Below are positions 19,391-28,646 of a stretch of DNA of 64,000 bases, piece by piece. Below the pieces are notes generated by a model that was not told the origin of the DNA, did not search any database, and was given only the letters and a program-made list of their open reading frames with translations. This stretch comes from a virus. The stretch spans positions 34,560-98,559 of IMG/VR virus record IMGVR_UViG_3300020411_003797; one strand, given 5' to 3'. Numbering within the stretch: the first letter of the stretch is position 1; each line of letters begins with the position of its first letter. The position numbers were made by a program, and so were the translations under genes.

Positions 19391-21535
19391 GTGCCCTCAG
19401 TAACCTTAGAGTTAATTTCTCACGGACCAAAGCAAACGCAGATATTGCCTATATCTGCGCATGTGCAAAAGTATATAGAGAAGTTTATTTATACTGAGGT
19501 TATTGCTGACAGTAGTATTCCAATTGCCTACTACGAATCAGAGCCAATAGACTCTTGGAAAAATATTCAGATAGTAGATAAGACTTACACAATTCCTGAT
19601 AATGATTTTGAATTTAATGCAGATGATGTATCATGGACTGAAGTTGTTGCAGCTTCTTATAGTAGTAAGTACAAGAAGATTGCACTTACTAGAGAAACAA
19701 TAGTTGATCCTTCGGGTAAAATAAAGCCTTTGTTTTTTAAACATAAGTTGCCAGAGCGTACAATTGAAGCTCATATCGAAGTATCTAGTGGTGGAAATAA
19801 AACAGATGTTGAGACTGGTTACAAAATAGATATTGACGGAGATGTAATATATACCAATTTCCAGAATTATTTTAATCCAGACACCGGGGCTTTTAGGCTA
19901 CATTTCGTGGTTTCCTCCAATGAAGATGGTGAGACTAGTCACGTATTGCTAAATCCTACTCCAGCAGCAAAAGAAGCTGATTGGGAAGATATTATTTTAA
20001 CTGGACCAGATGCTGGTACTCTTACTACAGAGTATCCCATCTACACGAGAGAAAAAAATTCAAGTGGTTATACTTTTTATTTTAACGAGGCTGGCACATG
20101 GTATGTAAAGCCGCTTGCAATGTCAATGATAACTACCCTACACCCTCCTGCAAGAGATCCTGATACTGCTTGGAATATTGGTTTTACAGACGGTGATATA
20201 ACCGCAATAGTGAACGGAGAGTTACGTAGATATTATTTACCTGAATATGATTTGCAACCGTTTGCTCCAGCAAAGCCATATGTTTATGCTCCATACAGAA
20301 GGATGCTGTATGTAAATAGAAATACCCTTGTAACTACTAGACCAAACACTGCTATCGATTCACCATCTGGTAAACACATAACTATATACGTCTATGATGA
20401 GAATGGTATATTGAAAACGGCATATACAACTGATGGATCTTTAGACGGAAAAAGAGCATTCAAAGTGGAAGAGTTGCCATCTTCGATAGAAAATGTTGTT
20501 GTAAACGCAGATAACGTTTTTTACGAAGCTGATAAAATAACTTCATGGGATAATCAAAACGGATTTGTTTTGCTAAATGTTGAGCTTGATCCACAAGACA
20601 CTTACTATGCTAGCTACTTTTACGAAAGCCATGATTTGCAATACAATTCAATAGATTTCAATCCAATTCAAAGAAAAGATGTGCTAGATCATATGTATGT
20701 ATTTTATATGCATCCAGATGCAAATAGCAACGATAAGGCAGTACATTACATAAAGGTTGATAGAGCTGGAATTATAGTTGAGACTTCTCAAAATCTTGGA
20801 AGAGATCATCCAAATCTTCAACCCTTAAATGATGACGGAAGTCCAAATCCATTTTCAATTATTGGAAAGAAATACAATTCTGCTGTAGAAACTGGAACGT
20901 TTCTACACGATTATTGTGTACCATACTATAACGATTACCATTATTACATACTTGCAGAAGTGGTAGTTCTTGATGTTGCTGAAGAAGAAGATTCTCTTAT
21001 CATTGATGTGAGAAGACCAGGTGCAGTAGTTAGTGAAGATTATTTTGAAGATGCAATAAGGGCAAATCCAAAAGTTCTCCAGTCGCATTTAGGTTATGGT
21101 AAGCAAGGCCAAGAAGTTCCTGAAAATTCAGTAATTGTTATAAACGCGCCAGTAACTCTTCTTGAAGATTATGGTGGTGTATTAACAAAAGGTAAAGCTG
21201 AAAGAATGTTGAAGGCTTACACTAATCAAGGTGTTCATTCTGTGATTGACTGGGTTTATGAAAAAGCTCAGCTAACTGGCCAGTCTGATGCTGAAAATAC
21301 AGTAACACTTAGCATGACATGGGAAGGCCCAAACTTAACTTACAACTTGTATAGAAGAGAAAACCAGGTGGACGAGTGGACATTCATCGATAAGATTGAA
21401 AATCCACCAGAAGCAACTGTAAAATATACTGACGCAGGACTTACATCAAATAAAATTTACTACTATTCATTAAGAATAGTGAAGGATGGCGTCCTCCTAC
21501 CACATGGCAACATGTTAGCAATCATGGTGAGATAA
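19391..21535 (+). CDS. Large virion protein ending in a fibronectin III-like domain
   Basis: 714 residues from a GTG with AGGAG five bases upstream. Most of the chain is beta-rich and Tyr/Asp-rich, with no family I know. The last 95 residues (VTLSMTWEGPNLTYNLYRRE, then KIENPPEATVKYTDAGLTSNKIYYYSLRIV) match the strand order of fibronectin type III modules, which are common in phage tail proteins and bind surface glycans or pack against other proteins. The stop overlaps the next start as TAATG. Confidence 0.75.
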   Translation: MPSVTLELISHGPKQTQILPISAHVQKYIEKFIYTEVIADSSIPIAYYESEPIDSWKNIQIVDKTYTIPDNDFEFNADDVSWTEVVAASYSSKYKKIALTRETIVDPSGKIKPLFFKHKLPERTIEAHIEVSSGGNKTDVETGYKIDIDGDVIYTNFQNYFNPDTGAFRLHFVVSSNEDGETSHVLLNPTPAAKEADWEDIILTGPDAGTLTTEYPIYTREKNSSGYTFYFNEAGTWYVKPLAMSMITTLHPPARDPDTAWNIGFTDGDITAIVNGELRRYYLPEYDLQPFAPAKPYVYAPYRRMLYVNRNTLVTTRPNTAIDSPSGKHITIYVYDENGILKTAYTTDGSLDGKRAFKVEELPSSIENVVVNADNVFYEADKITSWDNQNGFVLLNVELDPQDTYYASYFYESHDLQYNSIDFNPIQRKDVLDHMYVFYMHPDANSNDKAVHYIKVDRAGIIVETSQNLGRDHPNLQPLNDDGSPNPFSIIGKKYNSAVETGTFLHDYCVPYYNDYHYYILAEVVVLDVAEEEDSLIIDVRRPGAVVSEDYFEDAIRANPKVLQSHLGYGKQGQEVPENSVIVINAPVTLLEDYGGVLTKGKAERMLKAYTNQGVHSVIDWVYEKAQLTGQSDAENTVTLSMTWEGPNLTYNLYRRENQVDEWTFIDKIENPPEATVKYTDAGLTSNKIYYYSLRIVKDGVLLPHGNMLAIMVR

Positions 21536-21990
21536 TGGCTCTTGACGATATTAAAATTAGCACCTCAACTATACCTGACGTATACAAGGCTGTTGAGGTT
21601 GTTGCTACCACTATTGTAGATGGTGAAGTAAAAATAGTTGTAACCAATTACGGGGAAAGCGATATCAGCAATTTAGGTGCTTGGATATCTATAGCTGCAC
21701 ACCAAGGTGATGTAGATAATCCTGCAGATTATTCACCACACATAGATTATCAAGACTTGTTAACTTGGGGTAGTCAAAGCCACAGATCAAGTGTAGATGG
21801 TGGGCTTTGGATTTATCCTCCGGGTGCTGCTACAGGAACAAGAGTCAGGCGAGGTGTTGGTGCCACAAAACGTAGTAAGATTCCACTAGGTGGTCTTACC
21901 GCAGGAGCAAATCTTACTTTTACTGCAAAAATGCAAGTCCCCAGCACAGAAGTTGCTAGAAGAATGTTCGTTAACATATCAGTAGAATAG
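21535..21990 (+). CDS. Small beta-rich virion protein
   Basis: 151 residues, linked to the previous gene by TAATG and to the next by a one-base gap. Sequence features are a beta-sandwich-like pattern (VEVVATTIVDGEVKIVVTNYG, then NLTFTAKMQVPST). A WGSQSHRSSVDGGLWIYPPG loop lies in the middle. No family recognised. The context implies a small appendage subunit or decoration. Confidence 0.7.
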   Translation: MALDDIKISTSTIPDVYKAVEVVATTIVDGEVKIVVTNYGESDISNLGAWISIAAHQGDVDNPADYSPHIDYQDLLTWGSQSHRSSVDGGLWIYPPGAATGTRVRRGVGATKRSKIPLGGLTAGANLTFTAKMQVPSTEVARRMFVNISVE

Positions 21991-21991
21991 A

Positions 21992-24900
21992 ATGATACCT
22001 AAATTTAAAGACATAATATCATATCATGGATTGTTTCTTAAGGCTGCGAAACGCAGAGTGCGCGACGAGCCACACGTTGTCTTAAGCGACGAAGAAGTAC
22101 AACAGAGAGCGCTCAACCTTCTTAAAAGAACAGATGATTTAAGACCTAGAATACACCAGTCAGGAAAACCAATTTCTTCAAATATAGAAATTGCTTTTCT
22201 AAAAGAATTTAAGTTTTTTGTCTCCATGATGAACTTGCAAGCTGGTAGACTTACGCAAGTTATCAGGGCAGATGTTAAGGATGCTTTTGCAACTTTGCAC
22301 GAGATGCAAAGGGAGCTGGTTACACTTGATGCAGAAGTTGAAGAGAAAGAAATTGAGCTATTGGGAAACTATTCTAAAGTTCACCTAAATACATTTAGCA
22401 AGCCTACTGATTCGCAAGTCAGCTATACTGACAAAAGCTGGTTGGCCGATTTTAAAACCGGCTTTGCATTTCAAGAAAGATATATGATGGATGTGATTCC
22501 TTCCGCAGGAGCCATCAACCCTATAAAAGAATATGTGAAAGCACCAATAGTTGATGCAGTTGTTATAGATGAAGGCTCTGATGCTGGCGATAGTATAGAG
22601 CCTTTTGTTACTAGTAATCCAAGAAACGTTTTCAGAAAAAATAAAGTCTTTAAATATGCAGTTGTTAGACAAGAGTTTGATAGCTCTAGCAGAAAGTATA
22701 GGCCCAAAACATCTTTTGATACTTATCCATGGAGCTGCACCTCTACGTTAACTATGCAGGTTGAGCTTGCAAACGTAATGCATGTAAACACATTGAAAAT
22801 CCACCCGCTTGGTGACTCTACTATAACAATAAAAGAAATCAGATATTTAAATGAAGCAGGTGAAGAAGTAGCTCTGAATGCTTTACCGATAGATAATCAA
22901 ACAGAAATAGTAGTTTTGTTTGAACCAGTTTTCACAAAATACATCATTATTCAATTTGAACAATTTGCACATGTTGCAAAAACTGAAGTTAATATTGGAG
23001 ATAAAAGAGCAAGCTCTATAAATCGCATTTTAGACTCTAAAGGTTTTGTTACAAAGCTTCCAGATAACAACAGGGTTGTTAAAGGAAGAACTTACGATTT
23101 CTCATTAAGAGAAATACAAGTTGGTTTATCAGCTTACGAAAACAAAGGCTTCTTTAGAGGTCAGAGTACAATTGTTTCCTCTCCAGTAGGAATGGAAGTA
23201 AGTAAAAATAACGAATCCATTGTCCCTACTGTAAATTTTGGAACCTATAGCGAAGATATGGTTCTTCCAGAAGGAAATGTCTTGCAGGAAGCGTATGTTG
23301 GTGTTCGTCTTTTTGATAAGAACGGAAACAGAAGGATGGATGATATTGTTCCAGTTTTGGATACGGGCTTAATTCAACTAGAATATCTTTCGCCAGTATC
23401 GAAAATCTGTAGATATAAATTGTTTCCAGATCTAACTTGGGGGCACCAACAGCTCTGTATAAGCAATTTTGACGTAGTACAAATTTGTGACGAATGGGTT
23501 TCGCTTCTTGTCGGCCTTGACCATATAAAAGCCGCAGGAAGCTATGATAAGGTTGCTGCCGGCAGTGCACTTGCTATAACGAAAGCTAAAAATTCTAGCG
23601 AAACAGTAAATTTTCAAAATCAATTTGGAACAACTGGAGACGTAAGTGTAGATGTTGTAACTTCCGTCAGTACAGACATAAATAGAAGCAACGAATCTTC
23701 GGTCGACAATGCAACAGCTGTGTTAGATCAAGAAGCGTTAGAAAGTAGAGCTGAATGGGTTGCAAGATATAACAACGAGTATAGTGCGAATACGCCTCAA
23801 GCTGCATACAAAGCAGCTCAATCAGATTTAACTATTGGTGTAGATATTACTGCCGGCACTATTTCTGGAAGAAGTATAGACCTTGAATTATTGAAATCAT
23901 TTAACTCGGTTAGTTCAATTGTTCAAACTGGTAAAATTGATGTCCAGATGAAATATACCGTAAGTGATGCGACAATAGAAGAGTTTTTTGGAAAACGAAT
24001 ATACAGCACGATGACTGCTGCAAATATAGCTGCAATAAAAAGAGACCCAATTCTTTACATGGGAATTGGTGGAACTGTTTTTGGTGGGGGCAATAGAACT
24101 ACTGCATATGCAGAAGCAAGAAAACTTTATTCTTCTGAATACGGAAACGATAGAAGAACAAACCGCAATTGGGTTGCAATCAATAGAATTAACACTTCGA
24201 AAAAACCGACAAAAGTTGCTACAGAAATTTTTGAATTTGAAATTACAATAATGGATATGAATCCAAGAGTTTCTCGTAGAATACGAATGCCTAAGAAAGC
24301 GGAAGGCCAATTAACCCTAAGCAACAGTATAAATTCTATCAAAAGAAAAATACTATTAGCGGCTGATGCTGATATAACTAAATCTTCAATGGATATAATA
24401 GATCTCTTATCGCTTTTTAATGAAATGAGAAATTTGTATATAAAAGCTAACTATGGTTACAAATGGAACGAAAAGAATAGAAGTGCAGAGTTAGTTTACG
24501 ATCCAAATAGAAGAGCTTGGCCAACAATAAAGCTTGCACGCAGAAATAAAAACAAAACAAATACAGGTGACTATAAAGTCAATCTTATACCGGCATTAAC
24601 AACTGGGAAAATAATAAATGAGTTAGGAACAGCTACCAAGGAGGGTGAGTCGTTTCCAATAGACAACTATATAAAAACTGGCTACGAAACTGGTCATTCA
24701 AAAGGTAAAGCCCCTGCAGCAGGGGCACCAAAAGATCCACCACCAAAAGATCCAGAGCCTGTTGAAGAAGAGCATTGCGCAGTTTGGAATACCTATATTA
24801 AAATAGGTACAGATGAGCCCCACGGACTCACGGCTGGCGATATAATTACTTTAGATATGCCAGGAAGGGAAGATCTAGATGGTGTTGCCTTTGTAGTTTC

Positions 24901-25486
24901 TGCAGTTGAAACTGATTATATTTTTTATATTTTGTTTGATGGAAGTGAGACTTCGAAAGACCTTGTAATGGTAAAGCCAACAGAACTTTGCTTTTGGGTT
25001 GGAAGAGAAGATTTATTAGAAGTTTATAAAAATAATGCCTTACTAACTATAGGTGAAGATTACGAAATTTCAATGGATGATGGATCAACTTGGCATTCTG
25101 ATTGGCCACACCCCGGCGAGCTTACTTCTGATTTTTATCGAAAGGCTGGAGCAGGGCGTTTCTATATAAGATTAATTGACTATGATCGTTCCAAAGTTTA
25201 TTGGACAAAATATTTCGTCAAAAGAAATCAGTACCTAAGTCCTTGCAAACAAGTTTATTTAAGAAACGGAAGAGTTGTGTTTGACGAAAAACTTAAACAC
25301 ACTACCGGAACTTTACAACCAATACTTATCAATAGGATGAACTCTGCTCATCCGTATACAACTTCCGTTACTACAGAATTTTCTTTAGCTGTGCAAAACA
25401 GAGATATAGTAAATAATGCAAGCGCTAAAATAACAGAAGATTCTCTTAGCACCTATTTCTCTGGAGAATCCTTAAATGTCAATTAA
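21992..25486 (+). CDS. Large virion protein, helical head plus jelly-roll-like domain
   Basis: 1164 residues. Residues 1-140 are helical and charged, with a likely coiled coil around FATLHEMQRELVTLDAEVEEKEIEL. Next comes a beta segment (LANVMHVNTLKIHPLGDSTI, closing with FTKYIIIQFEQF) that has the spacing of an F5/8-type (discoidin) jelly roll. Near residue 910 is a Pro/Lys linker (PAAGAPKDPPPKDPEPVEEE), then a PHGLTAGDIITL strand motif found in many tail proteins. It shares this plan with the next two genes. The stop overlaps the next start by eleven bases. Confidence 0.74.
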   Translation: MIPKFKDIISYHGLFLKAAKRRVRDEPHVVLSDEEVQQRALNLLKRTDDLRPRIHQSGKPISSNIEIAFLKEFKFFVSMMNLQAGRLTQVIRADVKDAFATLHEMQRELVTLDAEVEEKEIELLGNYSKVHLNTFSKPTDSQVSYTDKSWLADFKTGFAFQERYMMDVIPSAGAINPIKEYVKAPIVDAVVIDEGSDAGDSIEPFVTSNPRNVFRKNKVFKYAVVRQEFDSSSRKYRPKTSFDTYPWSCTSTLTMQVELANVMHVNTLKIHPLGDSTITIKEIRYLNEAGEEVALNALPIDNQTEIVVLFEPVFTKYIIIQFEQFAHVAKTEVNIGDKRASSINRILDSKGFVTKLPDNNRVVKGRTYDFSLREIQVGLSAYENKGFFRGQSTIVSSPVGMEVSKNNESIVPTVNFGTYSEDMVLPEGNVLQEAYVGVRLFDKNGNRRMDDIVPVLDTGLIQLEYLSPVSKICRYKLFPDLTWGHQQLCISNFDVVQICDEWVSLLVGLDHIKAAGSYDKVAAGSALAITKAKNSSETVNFQNQFGTTGDVSVDVVTSVSTDINRSNESSVDNATAVLDQEALESRAEWVARYNNEYSANTPQAAYKAAQSDLTIGVDITAGTISGRSIDLELLKSFNSVSSIVQTGKIDVQMKYTVSDATIEEFFGKRIYSTMTAANIAAIKRDPILYMGIGGTVFGGGNRTTAYAEARKLYSSEYGNDRRTNRNWVAINRINTSKKPTKVATEIFEFEITIMDMNPRVSRRIRMPKKAEGQLTLSNSINSIKRKILLAADADITKSSMDIIDLLSLFNEMRNLYIKANYGYKWNEKNRSAELVYDPNRRAWPTIKLARRNKNKTNTGDYKVNLIPALTTGKIINELGTATKEGESFPIDNYIKTGYETGHSKGKAPAAGAPKDPPPKDPEPVEEEHCAVWNTYIKIGTDEPHGLTAGDIITLDMPGREDLDGVAFVVSAVETDYIFYILFDGSETSKDLVMVKPTELCFWVGREDLLEVYKNNALLTIGEDYEISMDDGSTWHSDWPHPGELTSDFYRKAGAGRFYIRLIDYDRSKVYWTKYFVKRNQYLSPCKQVYLRNGRVVFDEKLKHTTGTLQPILINRMNSAHPYTTSVTTEFSLAVQNRDIVNNASAKITEDSLSTYFSGESLNVN

Positions 25487-28400
25487 TACGATAGCAGACA
25501 GAAAGCATGAAGCTGAAATAAGTGCTCTTCTAACTATACTTAATAAATTTATTTCCAGATGGAAAGCCGCAAATACTATTGAAGACAAGATTATTATTGA
25601 ATCTCAAGCAGTAAAGTATTTTGAAAAGCTTTTGAATAATGAACTGGGCCTGCCTGAAGTATCAGCATTATCTCACCCGAATAGCGATCAGTTCGGGGAA
25701 GCAAGAACTTCTGCTAAATACAAAACTGACATGTGTGTAACTAGGCTTACAAAGCTTTCAGAAATGTACATAAGAAACTTTAATACAAAAGTTAAGATAT
25801 TGATGGAGCTTACTGGAAGCCTCAAAAGAGTTAGGCAAAAGAAAGCCGCTCTAGATTTGTGGGATAGAGAAAAAGCAAAGTGGGTTATTGCTGAAAAGTT
25901 TTTAAATCTTGATAATATTAACTCAACATACAGTGGGGCTACTATACTGAATGCAGATGTTTCTCAAGGTATATTGACCCTACCGGTAGAAACTACAACT
26001 CAGGTTAGGCCGAGAAATATAAGAATTACTTCTGGAAATGGTTATATCGGCAATTCTGATACAGATGTTACTACAAATAATATAAAGCCAGAATATATGT
26101 TTGATGGCAATCCAGAAACTTGGTTTGAATACGAAAGGTTAGATTCTGGTCCAGCAGAAATGTCTCTTACTTTAGATTTTTCTTCAGCAGAAATTGTCAA
26201 TATGTTAACAATCAGGGCAGTTAATTTGGGTGCCGGTCTAAACTACCAAATAGATGATATTATTTTTGCAACGTCTGGAAGTAAAACAGTTTCAATAAAA
26301 GAGCTAGTAGGCAACACTATTAAGCCAGATGATTTTGTTATAAAAACAATAGGTAATGATATTTTTTGGCAAATGTCGTTTTTACCAGTCACTTGCACGA
26401 ATGTAACTATTAAGTTCAAGCAGGAAAATTACTATAGGGCAGAGATGCAATCTGTTGATAGCAGACCAATTACAAGAAAAAGATATCCAATTGGAGTAAA
26501 GTCGATAATTATTTCTAGGCAAAAGTTTAAGGGTAACGGCGGAATAAGTAGTTCTTATTACAGTTTACCTGCAGGCTTGTACGCTGCAGAATCTTCATCA
26601 AGTATTTTTCCTAGAAAAAATAAACTGTATGATGCATTCTTAGATTTTTCTGCTGACAATGGAGAATCTTGGAATTTAGACGTATTTGGTTTTGAAGACA
26701 CAACAACTCCAAATACTATTAGCTTGGATGGAGTTCCGGGAACTGGTTTATGGAGACTTTATGTGGAAAGAAATGATAGTGCATTTAAAAATACTTCTTC
26801 TTACACAGACGAAGATGTTTCGACTCTTATAAAGGTTTTTTCAAGAACAGTATCTCCAGCAATTTCCCCTGCCTTAATTACGTTAAGGGACAAGCCTTAC
26901 AACAAAGCTGTAGGTGTTTTTCAGCCAAGGGTTTGTAGGCGCACAGATGATCCAAGAGAAGCAGTACGTATAGGGCGGGCTCCTTCTGGTCAAGTTCCTG
27001 GCGAAGGTTTTGTTTTACCACTTCCAATAGAACTTGATTCGGAAGGGTATGAGCTAGATCCGAATGATATGACTGTTTATGAAAATAGAGTTGAGATTCC
27101 ATATGGTGAAATATCAGGTGCAACAATTTCTTTTGAAGAACTTAAAATAGGTAGTGGTACTGAGGACCGTGCATGGATGATTAATGACAACTGGACTCAA
27201 ATAGCACTACAGGTACATAAACAGCATGGAGAAATTTCGTGGAAATTTCCTTCGCAGCAACTTGAGTTTGAACAAAGAAGTGATGGCTTTTATGCTGCTT
27301 TCTCTGACAGTTTTGATCCAGATAAAAAAAGAATTAGGTTGACTGGTTTATCTTCAAGTGAAAAACAAACCAGTGAAATTCTCAATTCGTCTTCGACAAT
27401 ATTCAATTTAAAAAGAAAAAATATAATTGGGAATAGTGAACAATTCATAGTAACAAGAGAAGAAGGTTCAGGCTATCCCGTATTTAAACGAACTTATTTA
27501 AAACAAGTTCGCCTTGGTGGTTCTCCATCGGGTGAAGTATGGTATTACATTGACTATGTTAACGGGAAGCTTTACATTGATAAGCCACTGTCGACGGCTG
27601 ACTCTGTTCCATCAATACCATTAGTAAAAATTCAATATAAGTCTTACGATACTACTGTGCACAAAGACGAAGACTATAAAATTTGGGCAGAAGATTTAGA
27701 TTTAAAAGGTATAATAATTGATCCTGACAAAATAGTAGCAGAAGATATTGAATTTGAAGTTAAAAAACCTGGCGATTACACACCGAAGTTAATCTTAGAT
27801 TTAAAATCTGGCGAAACAACATTTAAAACACCAATCTTTCATTTGAAGGATTTCGCACTAGATCTGCCATATGATTATATTGTTAAGGGAAGTGTTAGAG
27901 TTGGACCCGATTTTCTTGGCAACGAGCCAGAAGCTCCAGCACCATACGAAACACAATATATTGATGGCAAGACCGAGTTCCTCGGTTTAATACATATGGA
28001 GAATGAAGCTACTGTTGAAATGACTTCTACAGGTGATACTGGTTTGGTTAGATTTAAGCTAGCTGCTGGTTCAGCTTGGTATAAAGGTCTTGGAGTATCT
28101 TTTGCCGATGAAGAAGTTTTTGCAAATTTGATTGGAGATGATGATGGCGCAATGACGTTTTCTTTTGGTATTGGAGACTATACTATTGGTCCAGACGGCT
28201 TAGTGTGCGTCCGAGTTGCAGACCCCTTATCTGTAGGAACTCTTAAGGGTGGAATAAGTTACACTTACAGTTATGCAGATCCAAGTTTTGATTCTGAGAA
28301 TCTGATATCTATAGATTACAAAAGAGGCATAATATTTGCTTCACGACAAATAGTGAAGGGAGAGTGGTCTCTCGATGGAGACAAAACGAGCCCCGCACTT

Positions 28401-28646
28401 CCCGCTCCAATCGTCAAGTTTAAGGTAGCAAGATATAAAGCAGAATATGATATAATAAAGGCTGTAGATTCATTCAAATACAGTGCGGGGAGCAACTCCG
28501 TTAGTATAAATACAGAAAATATCAGGAATAGGATAAATAAACGAGTAAAAGTTTACTATGCAGTGCCAGACGATTTTGTTCCATTAAAAGACATGGAAGA
28601 ATACTTCTCTCCAATTATTTACAACGTTTCCTTTAGGTTTCAATAA
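25476..28646 (+). CDS. Large virion protein, helical head plus discoidin-like domain
   Basis: 1056 residues with GGAG before the ATG. Residues 1-150 are helix-rich and charged. Residues 205-320 fit a galactose-binding-like jelly roll: MFDGNPETWFEYE, then MSLTLDFSSAEIVNMLTIRA, and a closing VTIKFKQENY strand. These are the hallmarks of F5/8 type C-like domains, which often bind carbohydrate. The rest is beta-rich. It resembles its two neighbours in plan and is probably a paralogue. It is likely part of the same appendage. Confidence 0.74.
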   Translation: MSINTIADRKHEAEISALLTILNKFISRWKAANTIEDKIIIESQAVKYFEKLLNNELGLPEVSALSHPNSDQFGEARTSAKYKTDMCVTRLTKLSEMYIRNFNTKVKILMELTGSLKRVRQKKAALDLWDREKAKWVIAEKFLNLDNINSTYSGATILNADVSQGILTLPVETTTQVRPRNIRITSGNGYIGNSDTDVTTNNIKPEYMFDGNPETWFEYERLDSGPAEMSLTLDFSSAEIVNMLTIRAVNLGAGLNYQIDDIIFATSGSKTVSIKELVGNTIKPDDFVIKTIGNDIFWQMSFLPVTCTNVTIKFKQENYYRAEMQSVDSRPITRKRYPIGVKSIIISRQKFKGNGGISSSYYSLPAGLYAAESSSSIFPRKNKLYDAFLDFSADNGESWNLDVFGFEDTTTPNTISLDGVPGTGLWRLYVERNDSAFKNTSSYTDEDVSTLIKVFSRTVSPAISPALITLRDKPYNKAVGVFQPRVCRRTDDPREAVRIGRAPSGQVPGEGFVLPLPIELDSEGYELDPNDMTVYENRVEIPYGEISGATISFEELKIGSGTEDRAWMINDNWTQIALQVHKQHGEISWKFPSQQLEFEQRSDGFYAAFSDSFDPDKKRIRLTGLSSSEKQTSEILNSSSTIFNLKRKNIIGNSEQFIVTREEGSGYPVFKRTYLKQVRLGGSPSGEVWYYIDYVNGKLYIDKPLSTADSVPSIPLVKIQYKSYDTTVHKDEDYKIWAEDLDLKGIIIDPDKIVAEDIEFEVKKPGDYTPKLILDLKSGETTFKTPIFHLKDFALDLPYDYIVKGSVRVGPDFLGNEPEAPAPYETQYIDGKTEFLGLIHMENEATVEMTSTGDTGLVRFKLAAGSAWYKGLGVSFADEEVFANLIGDDDGAMTFSFGIGDYTIGPDGLVCVRVADPLSVGTLKGGISYTYSYADPSFDSENLISIDYKRGIIFASRQIVKGEWSLDGDKTSPALPAPIVKFKVARYKAEYDIIKAVDSFKYSAGSNSVSINTENIRNRINKRVKVYYAVPDDFVPLKDMEEYFSPIIYNVSFRFQ

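Noticed and set aside
24710-24726. Strong GC hairpin (seven-base stem) resembling a terminator
   Set aside because: It lies inside a long reading frame, codes for a Pro/Ala linker and has no T run after it.
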